A stretch of DNA of 64,000 nt, taken from the NCBI GenBank assembly GCA_947034895.1, contig OX344764.1, forward strand, positions 45,737,348-45,801,347, given 5' to 3'. Shown piece after piece: positions 32,656 to 43,761 of the stretch (positions within the stretch are counted from its first letter, which is position 1; the number at the start of each line of letters is the position of its first letter). This DNA is from Rhytidiadelphus loreus (lineage: Eukaryota > Streptophyta > Bryopsida > Hypnales > Hylocomiaceae). Under the pieces are notes generated by a model. That model saw only the letters and a list, made by a program, of their open reading frames with translations, had not been told where the DNA came from and searched no databases. The translations under genes and the position numbers were made by a program.

Positions 32656-34519
32656 CCCCTAAAGGACCATTGTCCCTTTGGGGGACAAATGCTTTTTCGG
32701 GCACGTACCTACAGGCTGAAATTCTCTCCTAATTTTTTGAAATTTATTTTGGAGGTAGAAAAGTTGATTAACTTTGTGGGAATATAATTTTTTTCAAAAT
32801 CGGTGCTTGGGAACAATAGTTATGACCAAATAAGCTCAAACAAGGGGACGGCGGGCAGCTTGGGCAGCCAAAAAAAATGAACAAAAATTTGAAATTTCTT
32901 TTTAATATTATTTTTTCTCATAGATTATATTTTTTTCTATCTGGAAAGCTTTGATTCATTTCATTTGGATATGTTATGAGAAAGTTATGGACATTCTTGT
33001 TTTTCGGGCAATTAGAGCATCTTCTTGAAAAAAATAACTTGTAGGATTCATTTCTGAATGCAATTTCTCAAATTTTTTTATTTATTTTTTTGTTGCATGG
33101 TTTGATTTACTTGCTAGAACAATCTCACCATTGGGATTAGTGCATTTTAATTCCATCTAAACTATATGAATATTTTAGATTTTCCTTCTATCTCATACCT
33201 AATTCTACTTAACAATTTTTTTAAGAATGATAATTAAGTTTTTTTTAAGTTTTTTTTTACCTAGACTCTCAACTCAATTCTCCACTATAAAGATTTAAAG
33301 CTCAAAACTCTGCAGTGCAAAAATTTTAAGTTAAAAATGTTCAAAGTCAAAAAATCTAGTCCCGCAATGTGCTGAAAAACTTGTTTTTTCAACTTTAACC
33401 CCTAAAGTCCCAAGGCCATTTTTCTGTCAAAAACCACTCAAAACTGCCATTTCTACTGCGTTAGTCCAAAAAAACAAAAACAAAACTTTTTTTGGAACTG
33501 AACCGTAGGATCTTAAACTTTATTTGTTTTAGATCCTGTGGTAAAAATTTCATGAAGTTTGACCGTACAGATTGAGAGATATGAGCATTCAAAGTTGAAA
33601 AAACAAGTTTTTTTGAACACTGGACTGCAATTTTAGATGACTTTGATCTCTATTTGTGAAAAAAAATTACATGGTGGAGTTTGAATTTAAAATTTATTGT
33701 GTTGAAGAATTGAGTTGGGAGTCTAGGAAAAAAATTTCAAAAAATAACAACTTGATTTTCATACTTCAAAAAATTGTCAAGTAGAAGTAGGTCCAAGATT
33801 GAAAGAAAAACTAAATTGATAATAGCTCTTAGATGGGATTGAAATACAATAATCCCAATGGTGAGATTGTTCTAGCAAGAAAATTTAACCTTTTTAAAAA
33901 AAAAAATTGGAAAAATTGGAAAATTGCATTCTGAGATGAATCCTACAAGGGTTTTTTTTCCAAAAAGATGCTTAGATTGCCCCAGAAATAAGATTGTTCA
34001 TAACTTTCACATCACTAATAAAAGTGGAATGAATCAAAGCTTTAGATGTAGATAAAAACATTATCTTTGAGAAGAAAAAAAATTTAAAATTTATTTTGAA
34101 TTTTTGCAATATTTTTTGTGCTGCCCGCCAAGTTCAATTTCAGGCTTTTTGTAGTATAACTTTTGCTTCCAGGCACAGATTGAAATAAAAATTATATTTC
34201 CACAAAGCTTATCAGATTTTCTATCTTCAAAAAAAGTTTCAAAAAATTAGGGTAAAATTTCAGCCCATAGGAACCTGCCCGAATTCCAAATTGTCCCCCG
34301 AGGGGACAATGGGACTTTAGGGGTTAAACGCAGATATCTTGCAATCTGAGCGGTCAAAACTTCTGAATTTTTTTTGACACACTCTCACACTAGTTAGGTG
34401 TAAGATCCTATGGTTAGATATGGGAAAAAAATTAATGTTTCAATTTTTTGTACTCCTTGCTATAGATATGGCAGTTTTGAGTGTTTTCTGGCAGAAAAAA
34501 GGCCTTGGTCCTTTATGGG
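32656..34519. mobile_element. TTAA-family transposon interrupted by another member of the family
   Basis: TTAA lies at 32652-32655 and 34520-34523. The left terminus is CCCCTAAAGGACCATTGTCC and the right (inverted) is CCCATAAAGGACCAAGGCC. Subtracting the inserted element and one TTAA (929 bp) leaves about 935 bp, the same size as the other members. It is collinear with 16080-16999 on both sides of the insertion. No transposase frame. Confidence 0.85.
33399..34323. mobile_element. TTAA-family element nested in its own relative, inverted
   Basis: The element is 925 bp, flanked by TTAA at 33395-33398 and 34324-34327. Its first 14 bases, CCCCTAAAGTCCCA, are exactly inverted at the right end. The host sequence reads ..CAACTTTAA | element | TTAAACGCAGATATCTTGCA. 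The paralogue at 16801-16816 reads CACTTTAAACGCAAAT with no insertion, so TTAA was the target and was duplicated. Orientation is opposite to the host element. Confidence 0.9.
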
Positions 34520-34523
34520 TTAA

Positions 34524-37500
34524 AAAAGTTCAATCACCTGTAACCTTTCTAAATGAAGAATCACCCTAAACCCTAAAAGCCTGAAAACCCTAATTCCCTC
34601 AGACTTCTCATAACTTATGTTGAACTCTTCAGATCCATACAATCCTTTAGCAACTGGTGCTCATGAACATGCAAAGCTGACATGTACTGCCAGGAAACTG
34701 TACCTCCAGTTTATTTTGGGGAGGGATTTCAAGAAGAAATTAGGGTTTCCAGCGCTATTGTAGGGGTTTCCAGCGTGACCCAAGAATTTCGGCTTCATCC
34801 ATTCGATGCACTCATTTTTCATCAATTTTCTTCACAATGAGGAACGAATCCCTTCCTGATTAGGAATTGATAAAACAAACCCCTCCTAGTTGGGGTTTTA
34901 ATTCAACCATTTTCGGCATTCCTCTATACAGAATCAAGCATGTTGATTGACCTGGGTAACTACAAAAGTGCTGTCTGTAAGGTTTGCCCAATTGCGCATA
35001 CTGATTATGAATGTTGCGTTTATATTTTTTGTCCAAATATCCAAGTCAATTCAGTGAAAAAGAAGATACGGATATGCTCACGTGCGGCGTTAGAAAGCTG
35101 TAGCTTTGATGAGCCCATCATTCTTGTACATGTACTCAGAATTAGGTGCCTGGGTTGTTGAAGAGCAGTGTTTTTGGGTGTGTCTAGCTAGACACACGCA
35201 GTTCCAACCTCTTGCAGCTATTCTGTGTAAAAAGGGGTCATTACCATAGTGACAACTCCCTTTTAGATGCCAAAAAATTGCTGAATGTACTGGAAGCTAA
35301 GCAGCAAGGTAAGGAAACACCACCACCACAGGAACACAACGCAAAAATCAGGAGACAGTACGAAATTTCAAATTCATATAAACCGGTATCTGATTTCATT
35401 GCGCGCCTGGTGCTTCGACTCAGGAGGATCGATCCACATATATATACTGTTCACTACGTTGCGCGTAATCGATGAAGTCGATCAGTTTTTGTCGCAGTCG
35501 AGCAACATACTCCGTGCCTTTATTGATAATACATCGAGCCTTACAAGTTGAATACACAGAGCTCCAAATCCCAAACTCTGGGTGGCAAATGAGGGCGTTC
35601 CATCTTTGACAAACAATTCAAAATCTGCATGATGTCAGCACAGGCAGGAAGGGCAATGCTCACTCCACTAGCTCAGGTGGCAGCTTTCTCCACAATTCCA
35701 CATCCAAGTCATCGTTTGTATCCATATGGCTGAAAATAAAAAATACTAAGGATGCATGTTACTTAGCGAAAAGAAACGATAAGGGTTAACACATTCAAGC
35801 ACTAAGTTAATTTCAAGGCAATTATTGTCACTTGATCATTGCTGTAATTTAAGCTTCATTGGAAAGCTGTCTAATCTTCAGTAGACATATAGTTTATGGA
35901 AGAATCAGTAATCATCTTGGGACTAGCAGCAGCAAGTGAAGATATTTGACAGAAGTTTTAAGAAACACATTTTCAAGCATATATAACTAACAATAAATGC
36001 AATAGCTTATTTAACACTAGGCTTCTGGAAACTAAAAATGAACAAAATTATAAACTAGTCCTAATCATTGAAAACTCTTTGATTTTCTGTTCATTTTCTA
36101 TTTGTGCAAATGAATAGAAGGAAACTCGCACAAAACAATGCTCACCTAAGTTGGTTGCTTGAATCACCAATGTTCAAATTATGGTCAAATTACATATGGT
36201 GTAATAAATGAAGTTGTCTTTGATTCTCAAATCTGATTTATGATTCCATCTCCGTTGAATACATCAATTGAATATCACAATCTTAGTGGAAACTATAAAC
36301 CAAAGCAACTGACAAAAGAAATAAGTGCTCACTCACATTACAATGGTATGAAGAAATTAAACATCATCTACAAAGAACCTCAAAATACATATAAGCTAAA
36401 AATATAAAAGTGGAGTAAACCATAGTAAAGCATGAATTAAAGCACAAAAAAAGTGAAGTTGAGTAGAGTAAAGGAAAGGGTATGGGTTAGTTAAGTTTCA
36501 CTTTGATCATTGAGCCATTTAATCCTTTGAGATTCTACAATTCCTTTCATTAGTTTGTTGGATTTTTTTTTTCACAATCCTTTAGAGATAACCCTACTAA
36601 ATTTATGGTGCCTATTATTACAACATTCAAAATTGCATATACCTTGCACAATGACCCTATCTAAACAAATACAATATTGAACAAAGAGCCAATGATTGAA
36701 TAATAATTTGCTCAAAAGTAGTAAACTAATTGGTTTGACAGAATGTTTGGTGATAGATTTTGGCCTTTTTAGTGGATGCTATTGCTGGATTTCTACAAAT
36801 TCTTGGAATTAATTTAAAAAAATTGTTTTTTCATTTTTTTCTACAATTTCGGATAAATAAAATATTTGACAAGTCTCATCCATGGCATAAATTCTATGAC
36901 CAGAGCACATTTGGAGATGACCAAATCTCAAGATCTAAACCTAGACCTGAACCTAGTACTAGACTTGAAGTTCGGTTCCAAGCCTACAACACCATGTAGC
37001 CAGGATTCCTGAAACGACGAAAAGGTTAGCATTTTTGTCAATTGCTCAACTTGTCGTTTTTTGAAACTCTTTTTTTGTTGCATTCAAATTGAAGGAAATC
37101 AAAGAATATTTTTGAGTCATTTGCCTTTCTTGCTTTCAGTGCAGTTAGAATTGTTGTGATGATTCCTAGTTTTTGATTTTGATTTTTGAGATTGTTTTGT
37201 TGAGACTTTGTTCCTCAAATATTGGTTGGATTAGAGCAATGGAAGCGAAATTGAAATTAAAACAATGCTATCAACTACTTTGACATCACATTGGCATTTG
37301 GAGCTTGATGTATTTATCAAAAGAAACCATGACTAAGGTAGTCACCAAAATACCACAATTAATGGACCAATACACGCATTCTTTGTTTCTATAGTTAATA
37401 ATGAAGTCATCCATTGAACCTTTTAGGTTGACAATGTCCTTATAGGGTTGATTATTACACTTGTCATGCCGATGCTATGATTGTTTTAAGGATATCATCA

Positions 37501-38344
37501 AACAACGACGAGCAAAGGTTGGTTTGTAATTAGTCACCAAGAAGATCTTCTTGTGTGTTGCTTCCAAGACAAGATAGGTCTAGTAGGTAGACCCATTATG
37601 GACTTCTAGTCTAAGATCCAATCTTCGCTCTTTTTGTATCCTTGTAAGTGAAAATTGCGCACAATTGGGATTCAAGTGGTTGGAATCGGGGCTTAACTTG
37701 GGTCGAAAAGTCACCTTTTCATAAAATCAATGAACATCACCGTGCGGCTTCTAGTCGTTCATTCATTACCAATATTCTACAATCTCAAGGGATACTTTTG
37801 GATTACCAATGGAACTTTAAGAGAGCCACATTATCATATCAAAGAACACAAATATCCTTCTTAGGTTCACAATGAGAAGCTATGCCAATGATAGGGCAGA
37901 TGATGATTTTGCTTTGGCTGCCTATAACGTAATGTGTCTTTCTTTTTTCAAATATGAGTTGACCAATATACTTGTGAAATGTTCCCCAATTAATTTGTTG
38001 TTCTTTTGCATAAGAAATTTATGAATCCAATAAGTGAAGTAACCTTTGGTCATAGGATTTGGTCATTTGAAGCAATGGAGTGATTCTTGTCCAAATTACA
38101 AATTGGAACACACTTTGCTTTCACATACAACGGCGTGTCTCACGCGAACAACGAAGACAAGCGCAACCTCAAATTTCTGTACTAGCGTAAGGTAGAAAGA
38201 TCTAAGCCTGTGCATAGTTTGAGTCAAAATATACAAGACACTAGGGATTAATTTTTACTTATAGACAAATATAAATAAATAAATTCTTTGAGTGTGTTTT
38301 TTTGTATTTTTTGTGAATTTTTAAAGCCAAGACTTGAAGAAACC
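34524..38344. other. Long gene-poor interval
   Basis: 34560-34580 has telobox-like ACCCTAAACCCTAAA and nearby AAAACCCTAAT and AATTAGGGTTTCC. 35212-35550 is somewhat GC-richer with two overlapping frames (87-88 codons, KLLNVLEAKQQGKE and a Lys/His-rich shadow) but no recognised domain and a weak start. A perfect 20-bp palindrome lies at 35178-35197. 37336-37450 is a dispersed repeat shared with 29322-29470. A 75-codon frame at 37648-37875 has no recognised domain. No gene is called. Confidence 0.4.
35178..35197. repeat. Perfect 20-bp palindrome
   Basis: GTGTGTCTAGCTAGACACAC is exactly self-complementary. Such a site could bind a dimeric factor or be a fused pair of short inverted ends. The function is unknown. 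Confidence 0.85.
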
Positions 38345-38348
38345 TTAA

Positions 38349-39090
38349 CCCCGTAACACCGTTGGTGCCATTTTGTGGCACCCGGATGACAAACAGATGA
38401 ATTTTTATTTATGTGAAAGCATTTTTTCATCCCCATTTTCCTTGTTGACCTTTCATGTTGGGTTATGAAGAGTATTCAATTCAGTTTGTACTCTTGCTAA
38501 TGTTTCTCTTCACACAAATGGGAAGTTAGTGAAAAAAACGGATTCCAAAATATGCTATTTTTAGTGTATTTTTGAAAGTTGTTTTTCCTTCCTCTAAATC
38601 TGAAATTTCTTCACAAAAAATATATTTTTTGAGTTTGAGCCCAATCAACAAAACAAAGGTCTTCTACTTTAGTTTTTACTCCAATTTGAATTTTGAAAAA
38701 ATTCTTACTATTGAATATTATTTTTATTGCAATTTGAACTTTAGATGTATTTTCAATGTCAACTAAATTCTAATAATAGAATGACATAGAAACTGAGTTT
38801 ATACTATGATGTTTGTCATTGTAATATACACATATGGTGAAATTTTCAGATTTTTTAAAACAGTTTTCTATTTGATGTGATTTTTCTTCACTTTTTCTTC
38901 AAAAATTCTCAAAAAAATCAGTTTTCCACAAAAAAAATCAATTTTTTTTGTGAAATAAAGAAGACATGTAATTTCATTTCTTAAAAATAACTATAAAATT
39001 TTTCATACATGTCTAGGTGCAAAACGGCACCAAACTGAGTGATGGGTAGAAAGACTTGAAATCAGTGGTCATAGGTCCGTCATTTAAGGG
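38349..39090. mobile_element. Diverged TTAA-flanked element (742 bp)
   Basis: TTAA lies at 38345-38348 and 39091-39094. The left terminus is CCCCGTAACACCG and the right (inverted) is CCCTTAAATGACGG. The subterminal TTGGTGCCATTTTGTGGCAC on the left has an inverted counterpart TTTGGTGCCGTTTTGCACC on the right. It shares target and terminal CCC with the main family but not its interior, so it is probably a separate subfamily. Confidence 0.6.
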
Positions 39091-39094
39091 TTAA

Positions 39095-40206
39095 AAGTGT
39101 TCTGCATGTGTATGTTTGAAGTGCTTTTGAAAAGACCCACAGAACCATTCACTACTGAAGGTTCCATTATTTGGCAACTTCGTTATGCCAACTGAAGTGG
39201 AAAGTTGGAAAGGAGATACCTTCCACAAAGGTGCTCCAGTGACTTGCATGTCACGACGGATTTCCCCCGTCCCGAAGACCCTCATTATTGGTACTTGACT
39301 TATCTTTTGAAAAGGTCTGGACACTTTCATGACGATTCCGTCTGGGATCATACATCGTATATGAAATACTCTCCATTGACACATCGAGAAAGTTGTAGAT
39401 TGCCATGACTACTAATTTTAGCCACGAAATTCAGTAGTGCAATCATGTCCACTGTCCACAGTTCACACAAAATATACAACTCAACGTGTTGCTGCACGAC
39501 CAGACCTGAACTTACACGAAAATCTTCAGGAGTTGCTTTGAAAAAACACTTCGAGTGACTGAGCAGGAGCAAACGGATACTGATAGGCCCAGAGCTGCCG
39601 AATTCTCAAGCAACCAGAATGTCATAATCATACAACTGAGTTTTTCATAATGAAGCACCGAAAATTTCATAATCATGCCGGCAGATGGAGTTACGAGTAT
39701 CAGAAAACGTACCTCAAGTCTATGATAAAGCCATAGCCTCAGAAAGTGGAATCTTCTTCCTCCAACTTCCATGATCTGTAAGCATCCACACAGCCCGCTG
39801 GGGTCAGATTTGCGACACCAAGATCTGTGCATTACATGAATTGTAATAAGTGTCACTCTTTCCATATCATTTTTTGCATATAAAACCAACATCTACGCGT
39901 GCTTTCATTGGCAGATCACTACAGACAAAGGTTCAAGTCCGTAACACTGATAGGATCCTCTACCTTACGGTTGATACATTATACGGTTGATGAGTAAACC
40001 GAGTAGTAAAAGCACAATGTGGCAGCAGTCATGTGTTGAGTTGTCAGGCCCACCTGATCTCCCTCTGCGGAGCTAATTGGTGCGCCATCTTCGCCATCTT
40101 CGCCATCTGCGTGTTGGGTCCGCAGATATTGTCCCAGGAACGCGCTGCATCTTCTGCCACTCTGACGTAGCCATCCCTGTCTAGATAGTGCTGTCCTGCT
40201 GCTCAC
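39095..40206 (-). other. Possible multi-exon minus-strand locus, unresolved
   Basis: The ATG at 40206 opens a frame rich in Arg/Ser (MSSRTALSRQGWLRQSGRRC), like a mitochondrial presequence. It continues to a possible donor CAG|GTGGGC near 40053. About 280 bases further, TGCTTACAG precedes a 63-base, in-phase candidate exon (IMEVGGRRFHFLRLWLYHRL) followed by the donor GAG|GTACGT (about 39709). Beyond that I could not choose exons. Composition is intermediate, between coding and intergenic. It could be a small organellar-protein gene, a non-coding RNA or a decayed gene. Confidence 0.25.
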
Positions 40207-40399
40207 TCAGGAAATCATCATCTTCTTCTTCTATTCAGGGGCTCCTATCAGCATTCAGCAGCAGTAACCTCTCTGACTGCTTCTACTGGAATGAGCGCTA
40301 ACAGATTTTCTTCCCCAACTCACTGTCTCAATCTGCTTGTTTTATTGTCCTACTGTTCCAGCTGCGGTGTCATTCTTTTTGATGGTCGTGTAAGAGTAG

Positions 40400-41107
40400 C
40401 TCGAAGTCTGGCAAAGGAGAGCGATGGAGATGGAGATGTGCGGGCAAATTCTTTTTGCTAGAGCTTCCAAACCGATTGGCCATGGCGAAGTGTGTGTTCA
40501 ATTTTAGAGGCCGATTTTAGAATCTGCTCTTTCGTAGCTTTCAGTTGTTTGAACAATCTGCCTCGAAAGGCTCTTACAATTCGGCTTCAATGTGGAAGTA
40601 GTAGAAATTGGCAATGAAGGATTACAGGTTATTTAAACGTACTAGTGTTCCTGCCAGTCTTTGATGGTTTTGCAGATCACGTAAAGAGAGATGGAGAATG
40701 GAAGTGCAGACAAGCTTGGTTGCGCTTCATCTCGGATGGCCATGGCGAATCGTGAATTTAATTTAGACCCAACTATAGAATCTCCTCCTTCGCAGGTTCA
40801 GTTGTTTGAGCAATCTGCTTCGATCGCTTCTGCAATTCCGCTTCGACGTAAAGCTAAATTGGCAAGGGCTCATGGCAGAGTTGCTCCTAGTCTAGCAAAG
40901 TAGAGAGAGGTCTAGAATGGCAGTGCTGCAGAGAAAGCTTGCTTGATCTTTCTCCCAGGTGGCCATTGCCAAGTGTGACTTCAAGTTAGAACCTAATTTT
41001 AGAATCTCCACTTTCGTAGCTTCAGTTGTCTGAGCAATCTGCTTCGACGGTTATCACAATTCAGATTCAACGTGAAAATGGAATTGGCAATGGAGAATTG
41101 GAGGTTA
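40400..41107. repeat. Three degenerate ~220-260-bp tandem repeats upstream of the F-box gene
   Basis: GGCCATGGCGAAGTGTG (40478), GGCCATGGCGAATCGTG (40738) and GGCCATTGCCAAGTGTG (40961) mark equivalent points. Each unit also carries a block resembling TTTTAGAATCTCC, TTCAGTTGTTTGARCAATCT, GCTTCGA and AATTGGCAA. The middle unit contains a 70-codon open frame (40691-40903, start AGAGATGGAG); the same frame is broken in units 1 and 3. The units may derive from a repeated leader exon. The last ends about 40 bases before the F-box start codon. Confidence 0.75.
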
Positions 41108-41146
41108 TGATATAGGGTATTGCGGTTTCTCCTCGAGGGGGACGAC

Positions 41147-42172
41147 ATGGCGCTGGAATGGAATCACAAGATTTGCGAGGCCAGCAGCCAATTCCTCAAC
41201 GCCGATGTTTTGAATGCCGTGATGAGCCGCGTGGATGGCGCGACCCTAGCCAGGCTGAGCTGCGTAAATACGCAATTTCGGTCTGTGGCCGAGGGGGAGG
41301 TTCTCTGGGAGAAGCTCTGCAACCAGCGATGGCCATCAACTGAGCAAACTCCCGGGACAACACTCATCTCCTCTTTCGGCGGCTTCCGAAAACTTTACAA
41401 CAATTGTTTCCCTTTCGTTTCCCAGTCTCACCACGATGAAGAATTCGCCTCCTCCGCAACCGATTTTGTTTCCATAGTGGACGTGACGTACAACGGCGAG
41501 TCCGTGCTGTCCCGCGTGGTGGACGGCATCCCTGGCGCCAGCGCTTCATGCGGTCCACTTGTCGACATTCTCGGGGCACACGGAGTGGCAATCTACTCCG
41601 AAGAAGACGGACCGATTGTGACGATCCACACCAAAACAATTTCCCGAACACAAGACGGCCGCTTCTGGATGGCGCTCTGCAACCAACTGCGTGTCAGTTG
41701 GATCCTCCTCCACAAGAAGACGCACCGCATGGTGAACCTCGCAAGCTGGAAGCCGTTGAGCGGCATCCAGCACCGACCTTGCAGTGACAACCACTTCCTC
41801 CTCCGCTTCGGCTCCATCCTCCCGAACCCTAATTCCACTCCCGTCCACTGCAACATCACCATGCGATGCAGACCGCTGGAGCAACCGTCGGCCACCACAG
41901 TGGTCAAGCTCACAGACCTTGGCCTCACCCTAGAGGACATTCACAGTGTGCATCTGCGGGGGGAAGAAGCGGTCGCCATTCTTTCCCGCGCCATGTGTTG
42001 CGACAAGACCACCATGGAGAGCAAAGTGTCGACCTCGTTTCACGAATTCGTTGCGACGCAGACGTCGAATCGGGAAGCTTTGATCCGCCGCGAGAAGCAC
42101 CGCGAGAAGGCGCACGCGGTCCTGTTCGTTGGCGTCATTGTGATCATTCTGATATCTCACGTCTTGGTGTAG
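41147..42172 (+). CDS. F-box protein with C-terminal membrane anchor (At2g27310-like)
   Basis: The frame encodes 341 aa, single exon, starting at ATG 41147 (GACGACATGGCG). The F-box lies at ~16-63: FLNADVLNAVMSRVDGATLA, then RLSCVNTQFRSVAEGEVLWE and LCNQRWPS. This has the usual L-x-x-V/I...L, LA-RLSCV and W-x-x-L-C pattern for SKP1 binding. The rest (residues ~64-320) is the domain of the plant At2g27310/At2g36090 group: ATDFVSIVDVTYNGESVLSR, RVSWILLHKKTHRMVNLASW and the following SGIQHRP segment. Residues ~323-341 (HAVLFVGVIVIILISHVLV) form a tail anchor, preceded by a basic stretch. A role as substrate receptor of an SCF ubiquitin ligase at a membrane is inferred. The ORF is GC-rich. Upstream lies a triple repeat; downstream is a broken copy of its own 3' part. 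Confidence 0.8.
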   Translation: MALEWNHKICEASSQFLNADVLNAVMSRVDGATLARLSCVNTQFRSVAEGEVLWEKLCNQRWPSTEQTPGTTLISSFGGFRKLYNNCFPFVSQSHHDEEFASSATDFVSIVDVTYNGESVLSRVVDGIPGASASCGPLVDILGAHGVAIYSEEDGPIVTIHTKTISRTQDGRFWMALCNQLRVSWILLHKKTHRMVNLASWKPLSGIQHRPCSDNHFLLRFGSILPNPNSTPVHCNITMRCRPLEQPSATTVVKLTDLGLTLEDIHSVHLRGEEAVAILSRAMCCDKTTMESKVSTSFHEFVATQTSNREALIRREKHREKAHAVLFVGVIVIILISHVLV

Positions 42173-42194
42173 CTCTCATCCATTTCTTCAAGAG

Positions 42195-42408
42195 ACCCTG
42201 GGCCTAACCCCAGATGCCATTGACAGCATGAACCTGCCGAGGGGCGGAGAAGAAGAAGCTGTCACCGCCCTTTCCCTGTTCCCAAGAGCTGCGACAAGAC
42301 CGCCATGAAGAGCAAATTCTCGTGCACGTTTCCCCGAATTTCATTGCAACGCAGACTTCGAATCGGGAATTAAGCTTGGATCCGCCAGGAGAATCACTGC
42401 GAGAGAAG
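42195..42408 (+). pseudogene. Partial tandem copy of the F-box gene's 3' portion
   Basis: The sequence from ACCCTGGGCCTAACCCCAGA to TCACTGCGAGAGAAG aligns by eye with 41916-42109 of the F-box CDS, about 190 bases encoding residues ~257-320 (TDLGLTLEDI through REKHREK). The copy is 20 bases longer, with several indels that destroy the frame, and has no start or F-box. It begins 22 bases after the intact gene's stop codon, so it probably lies in the 3' UTR. Confidence 0.75.
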
Positions 42409-42576
42409 ACCCAGCAACGACATAATTTCTGTCTGTGATCACTCTCATTCCTCCATTTCCAAGGTTTCGAAAGTTTGCATCTTGGGCAATTCCTCTCAGA
42501 AATTTTGGGTGGGGGCACATACAATATAGCTCGCAGATGTAAATATCGATCACTTCAAGCGATCGCCCGCCGCAAT

Positions 42577-42681
42577 ATGGAAGCCAGCCAGCATCAGGGT
42601 GGCCAATTCTGCAGCAAGGAAGGCGAGATTGCTAACTGTGCAAAAACAGCGTACGATGCATTGACTAATAACTTCTACTAA
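42577..42681 (+). CDS. Possible 34-aa small open frame in the F-box 3' region
   Basis: ATG 42577 (CAATATGGAAG) opens 34 codons of balanced composition starting MEASQHQGGQFCSKEG, in a GC-richer stretch. No signal, motif or homologue is known to me. It could equally be chance sequence in the 3' UTR. Confidence 0.15.
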   Translation: MEASQHQGGQFCSKEGEIANCAKTAYDALTNNFY

Positions 42682-43249
42682 TTGAAGTAGGAAAACCCTA
42701 AACTTGTAACTTGTAATTAATTAGGAGCGATGAGAAGATTAGCAGGGTGCAGTTCCTTGAAGTCCTGTAAGATGCATGCTTCGATTCATGATGGACCAAG
42801 TTAAGTTACCTGAGGTACCCAAGTATCTTGGTACGTTACACAACCTTCAACTGAAGAGCTGGGAGGGTGGACAAGGATGTAGGACAAAAGCCTTAATTCT
42901 TGCTAAAGTTGTACTCTTGAATGAAGAAATTAACTTAAGAGTGGTACACTGAATCCGTCTCTCTGCATTCCAAAAGCATGAGTTCATGATTTAGGCTCCA
43001 CTGAAAGATTCCTGATCCAATGGTTTGGGAATGTGTACTCTACTGCTGCTGGGTCTGTCTGTGTCAGTGGAGCAGAGTTTTTTTTTAATTTTGGAACAGC
43101 ATTTAAGGCTTCCGTGCCCTGACTTAGCACTGGCAGATGCTGTACATCAACATTCAGTAGCCTTCAGAGCTGCCATTTCCTCTGCAGAGTCCTCGGCACA
43201 TCATGCAGAATTATAGTTAGGTATGGTCGGAGCACCCATACCTAATCAC
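42682..43249. other. Intergenic DNA with a small hairpin
   Basis: GTTAGGTATGG and CCATACCTAA (43216-43246) form a short hairpin directly beside the following MITE. No gene. Confidence 0.4.
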
Positions 43250-43252
43250 TTA

Positions 43253-43758
43253 GAGCATCACCACCCGTCTTGCATTGCATTTATGGGTGGTGATTTGGCC
43301 TGCAAAACTGCAGAGCCATTCACTTTGCAAGCCAGGGTGCCCCACCCATAATATGTTACCAGGTCGAGCTAAACCTCCTAAAATAAGGCTAAAGTGTTGC
43401 TTGACCTTAGTGCATGTCAACATGATGTCCCCAAATCTTCGGCTTACTGCATACGGTTTTGCAATCAAGGCGTGGCTCAATCTGAGCACTTACTGCAGAA
43501 CTACAAACATACTAAAGAACTGTGAGCATCCGGAATTTCTTGAGCATAGGCCCATATATTGTGGAGTATTGTCGTAATGCTGTTTTGCAAGCCGGTTTGC
43601 AGGCTATCTGCAGGCTGGCAAACAAAACTTTTTTGCAAGCCTGCTCTTGTTTGCGGACCAACCTTTTGAACAAGTCATCCGTTTTGGCAGTCCGGTGGGG
43701 CACATTTGCAGGCCACTACGAACAAGTCATCCAAAATGCAAGATGGGTGGGCATGCTC
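43253..43758. mobile_element. PIF/Harbinger-like MITE, 506 bp, TTA target duplication
   Basis: The left end GAGCATCACCACCCGTCTTG (then CATT) is inverted at the right end (AATG, then CAAGATGGGTGGGCATGCTC), about 24 bp with three differences. TTA flanks at 43250-43252 and 43759-43761. TTA/TAA duplications and GAGCAT-type ends are typical of plant PIF/Harbinger MITEs. The interior has two GCAAGCC/TTTGCAGGC-rich inner repeats and no transposase. The open frames inside (e.g. 43275-43577) are accidental. Confidence 0.75.
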
Positions 43759-43761
43759 TTA

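Noticed and set aside
35212..35551. Two overlapping 87-88-codon frames after a palindrome
   Set aside because: The two frames overlap each other, the start context is weak, and no domain or splice pattern could be supported.
41364..42207. Antisense and +1 frames over the F-box gene, up to 115 codons
   Set aside because: Shadow frames in GC-rich coding DNA. They show no domains.
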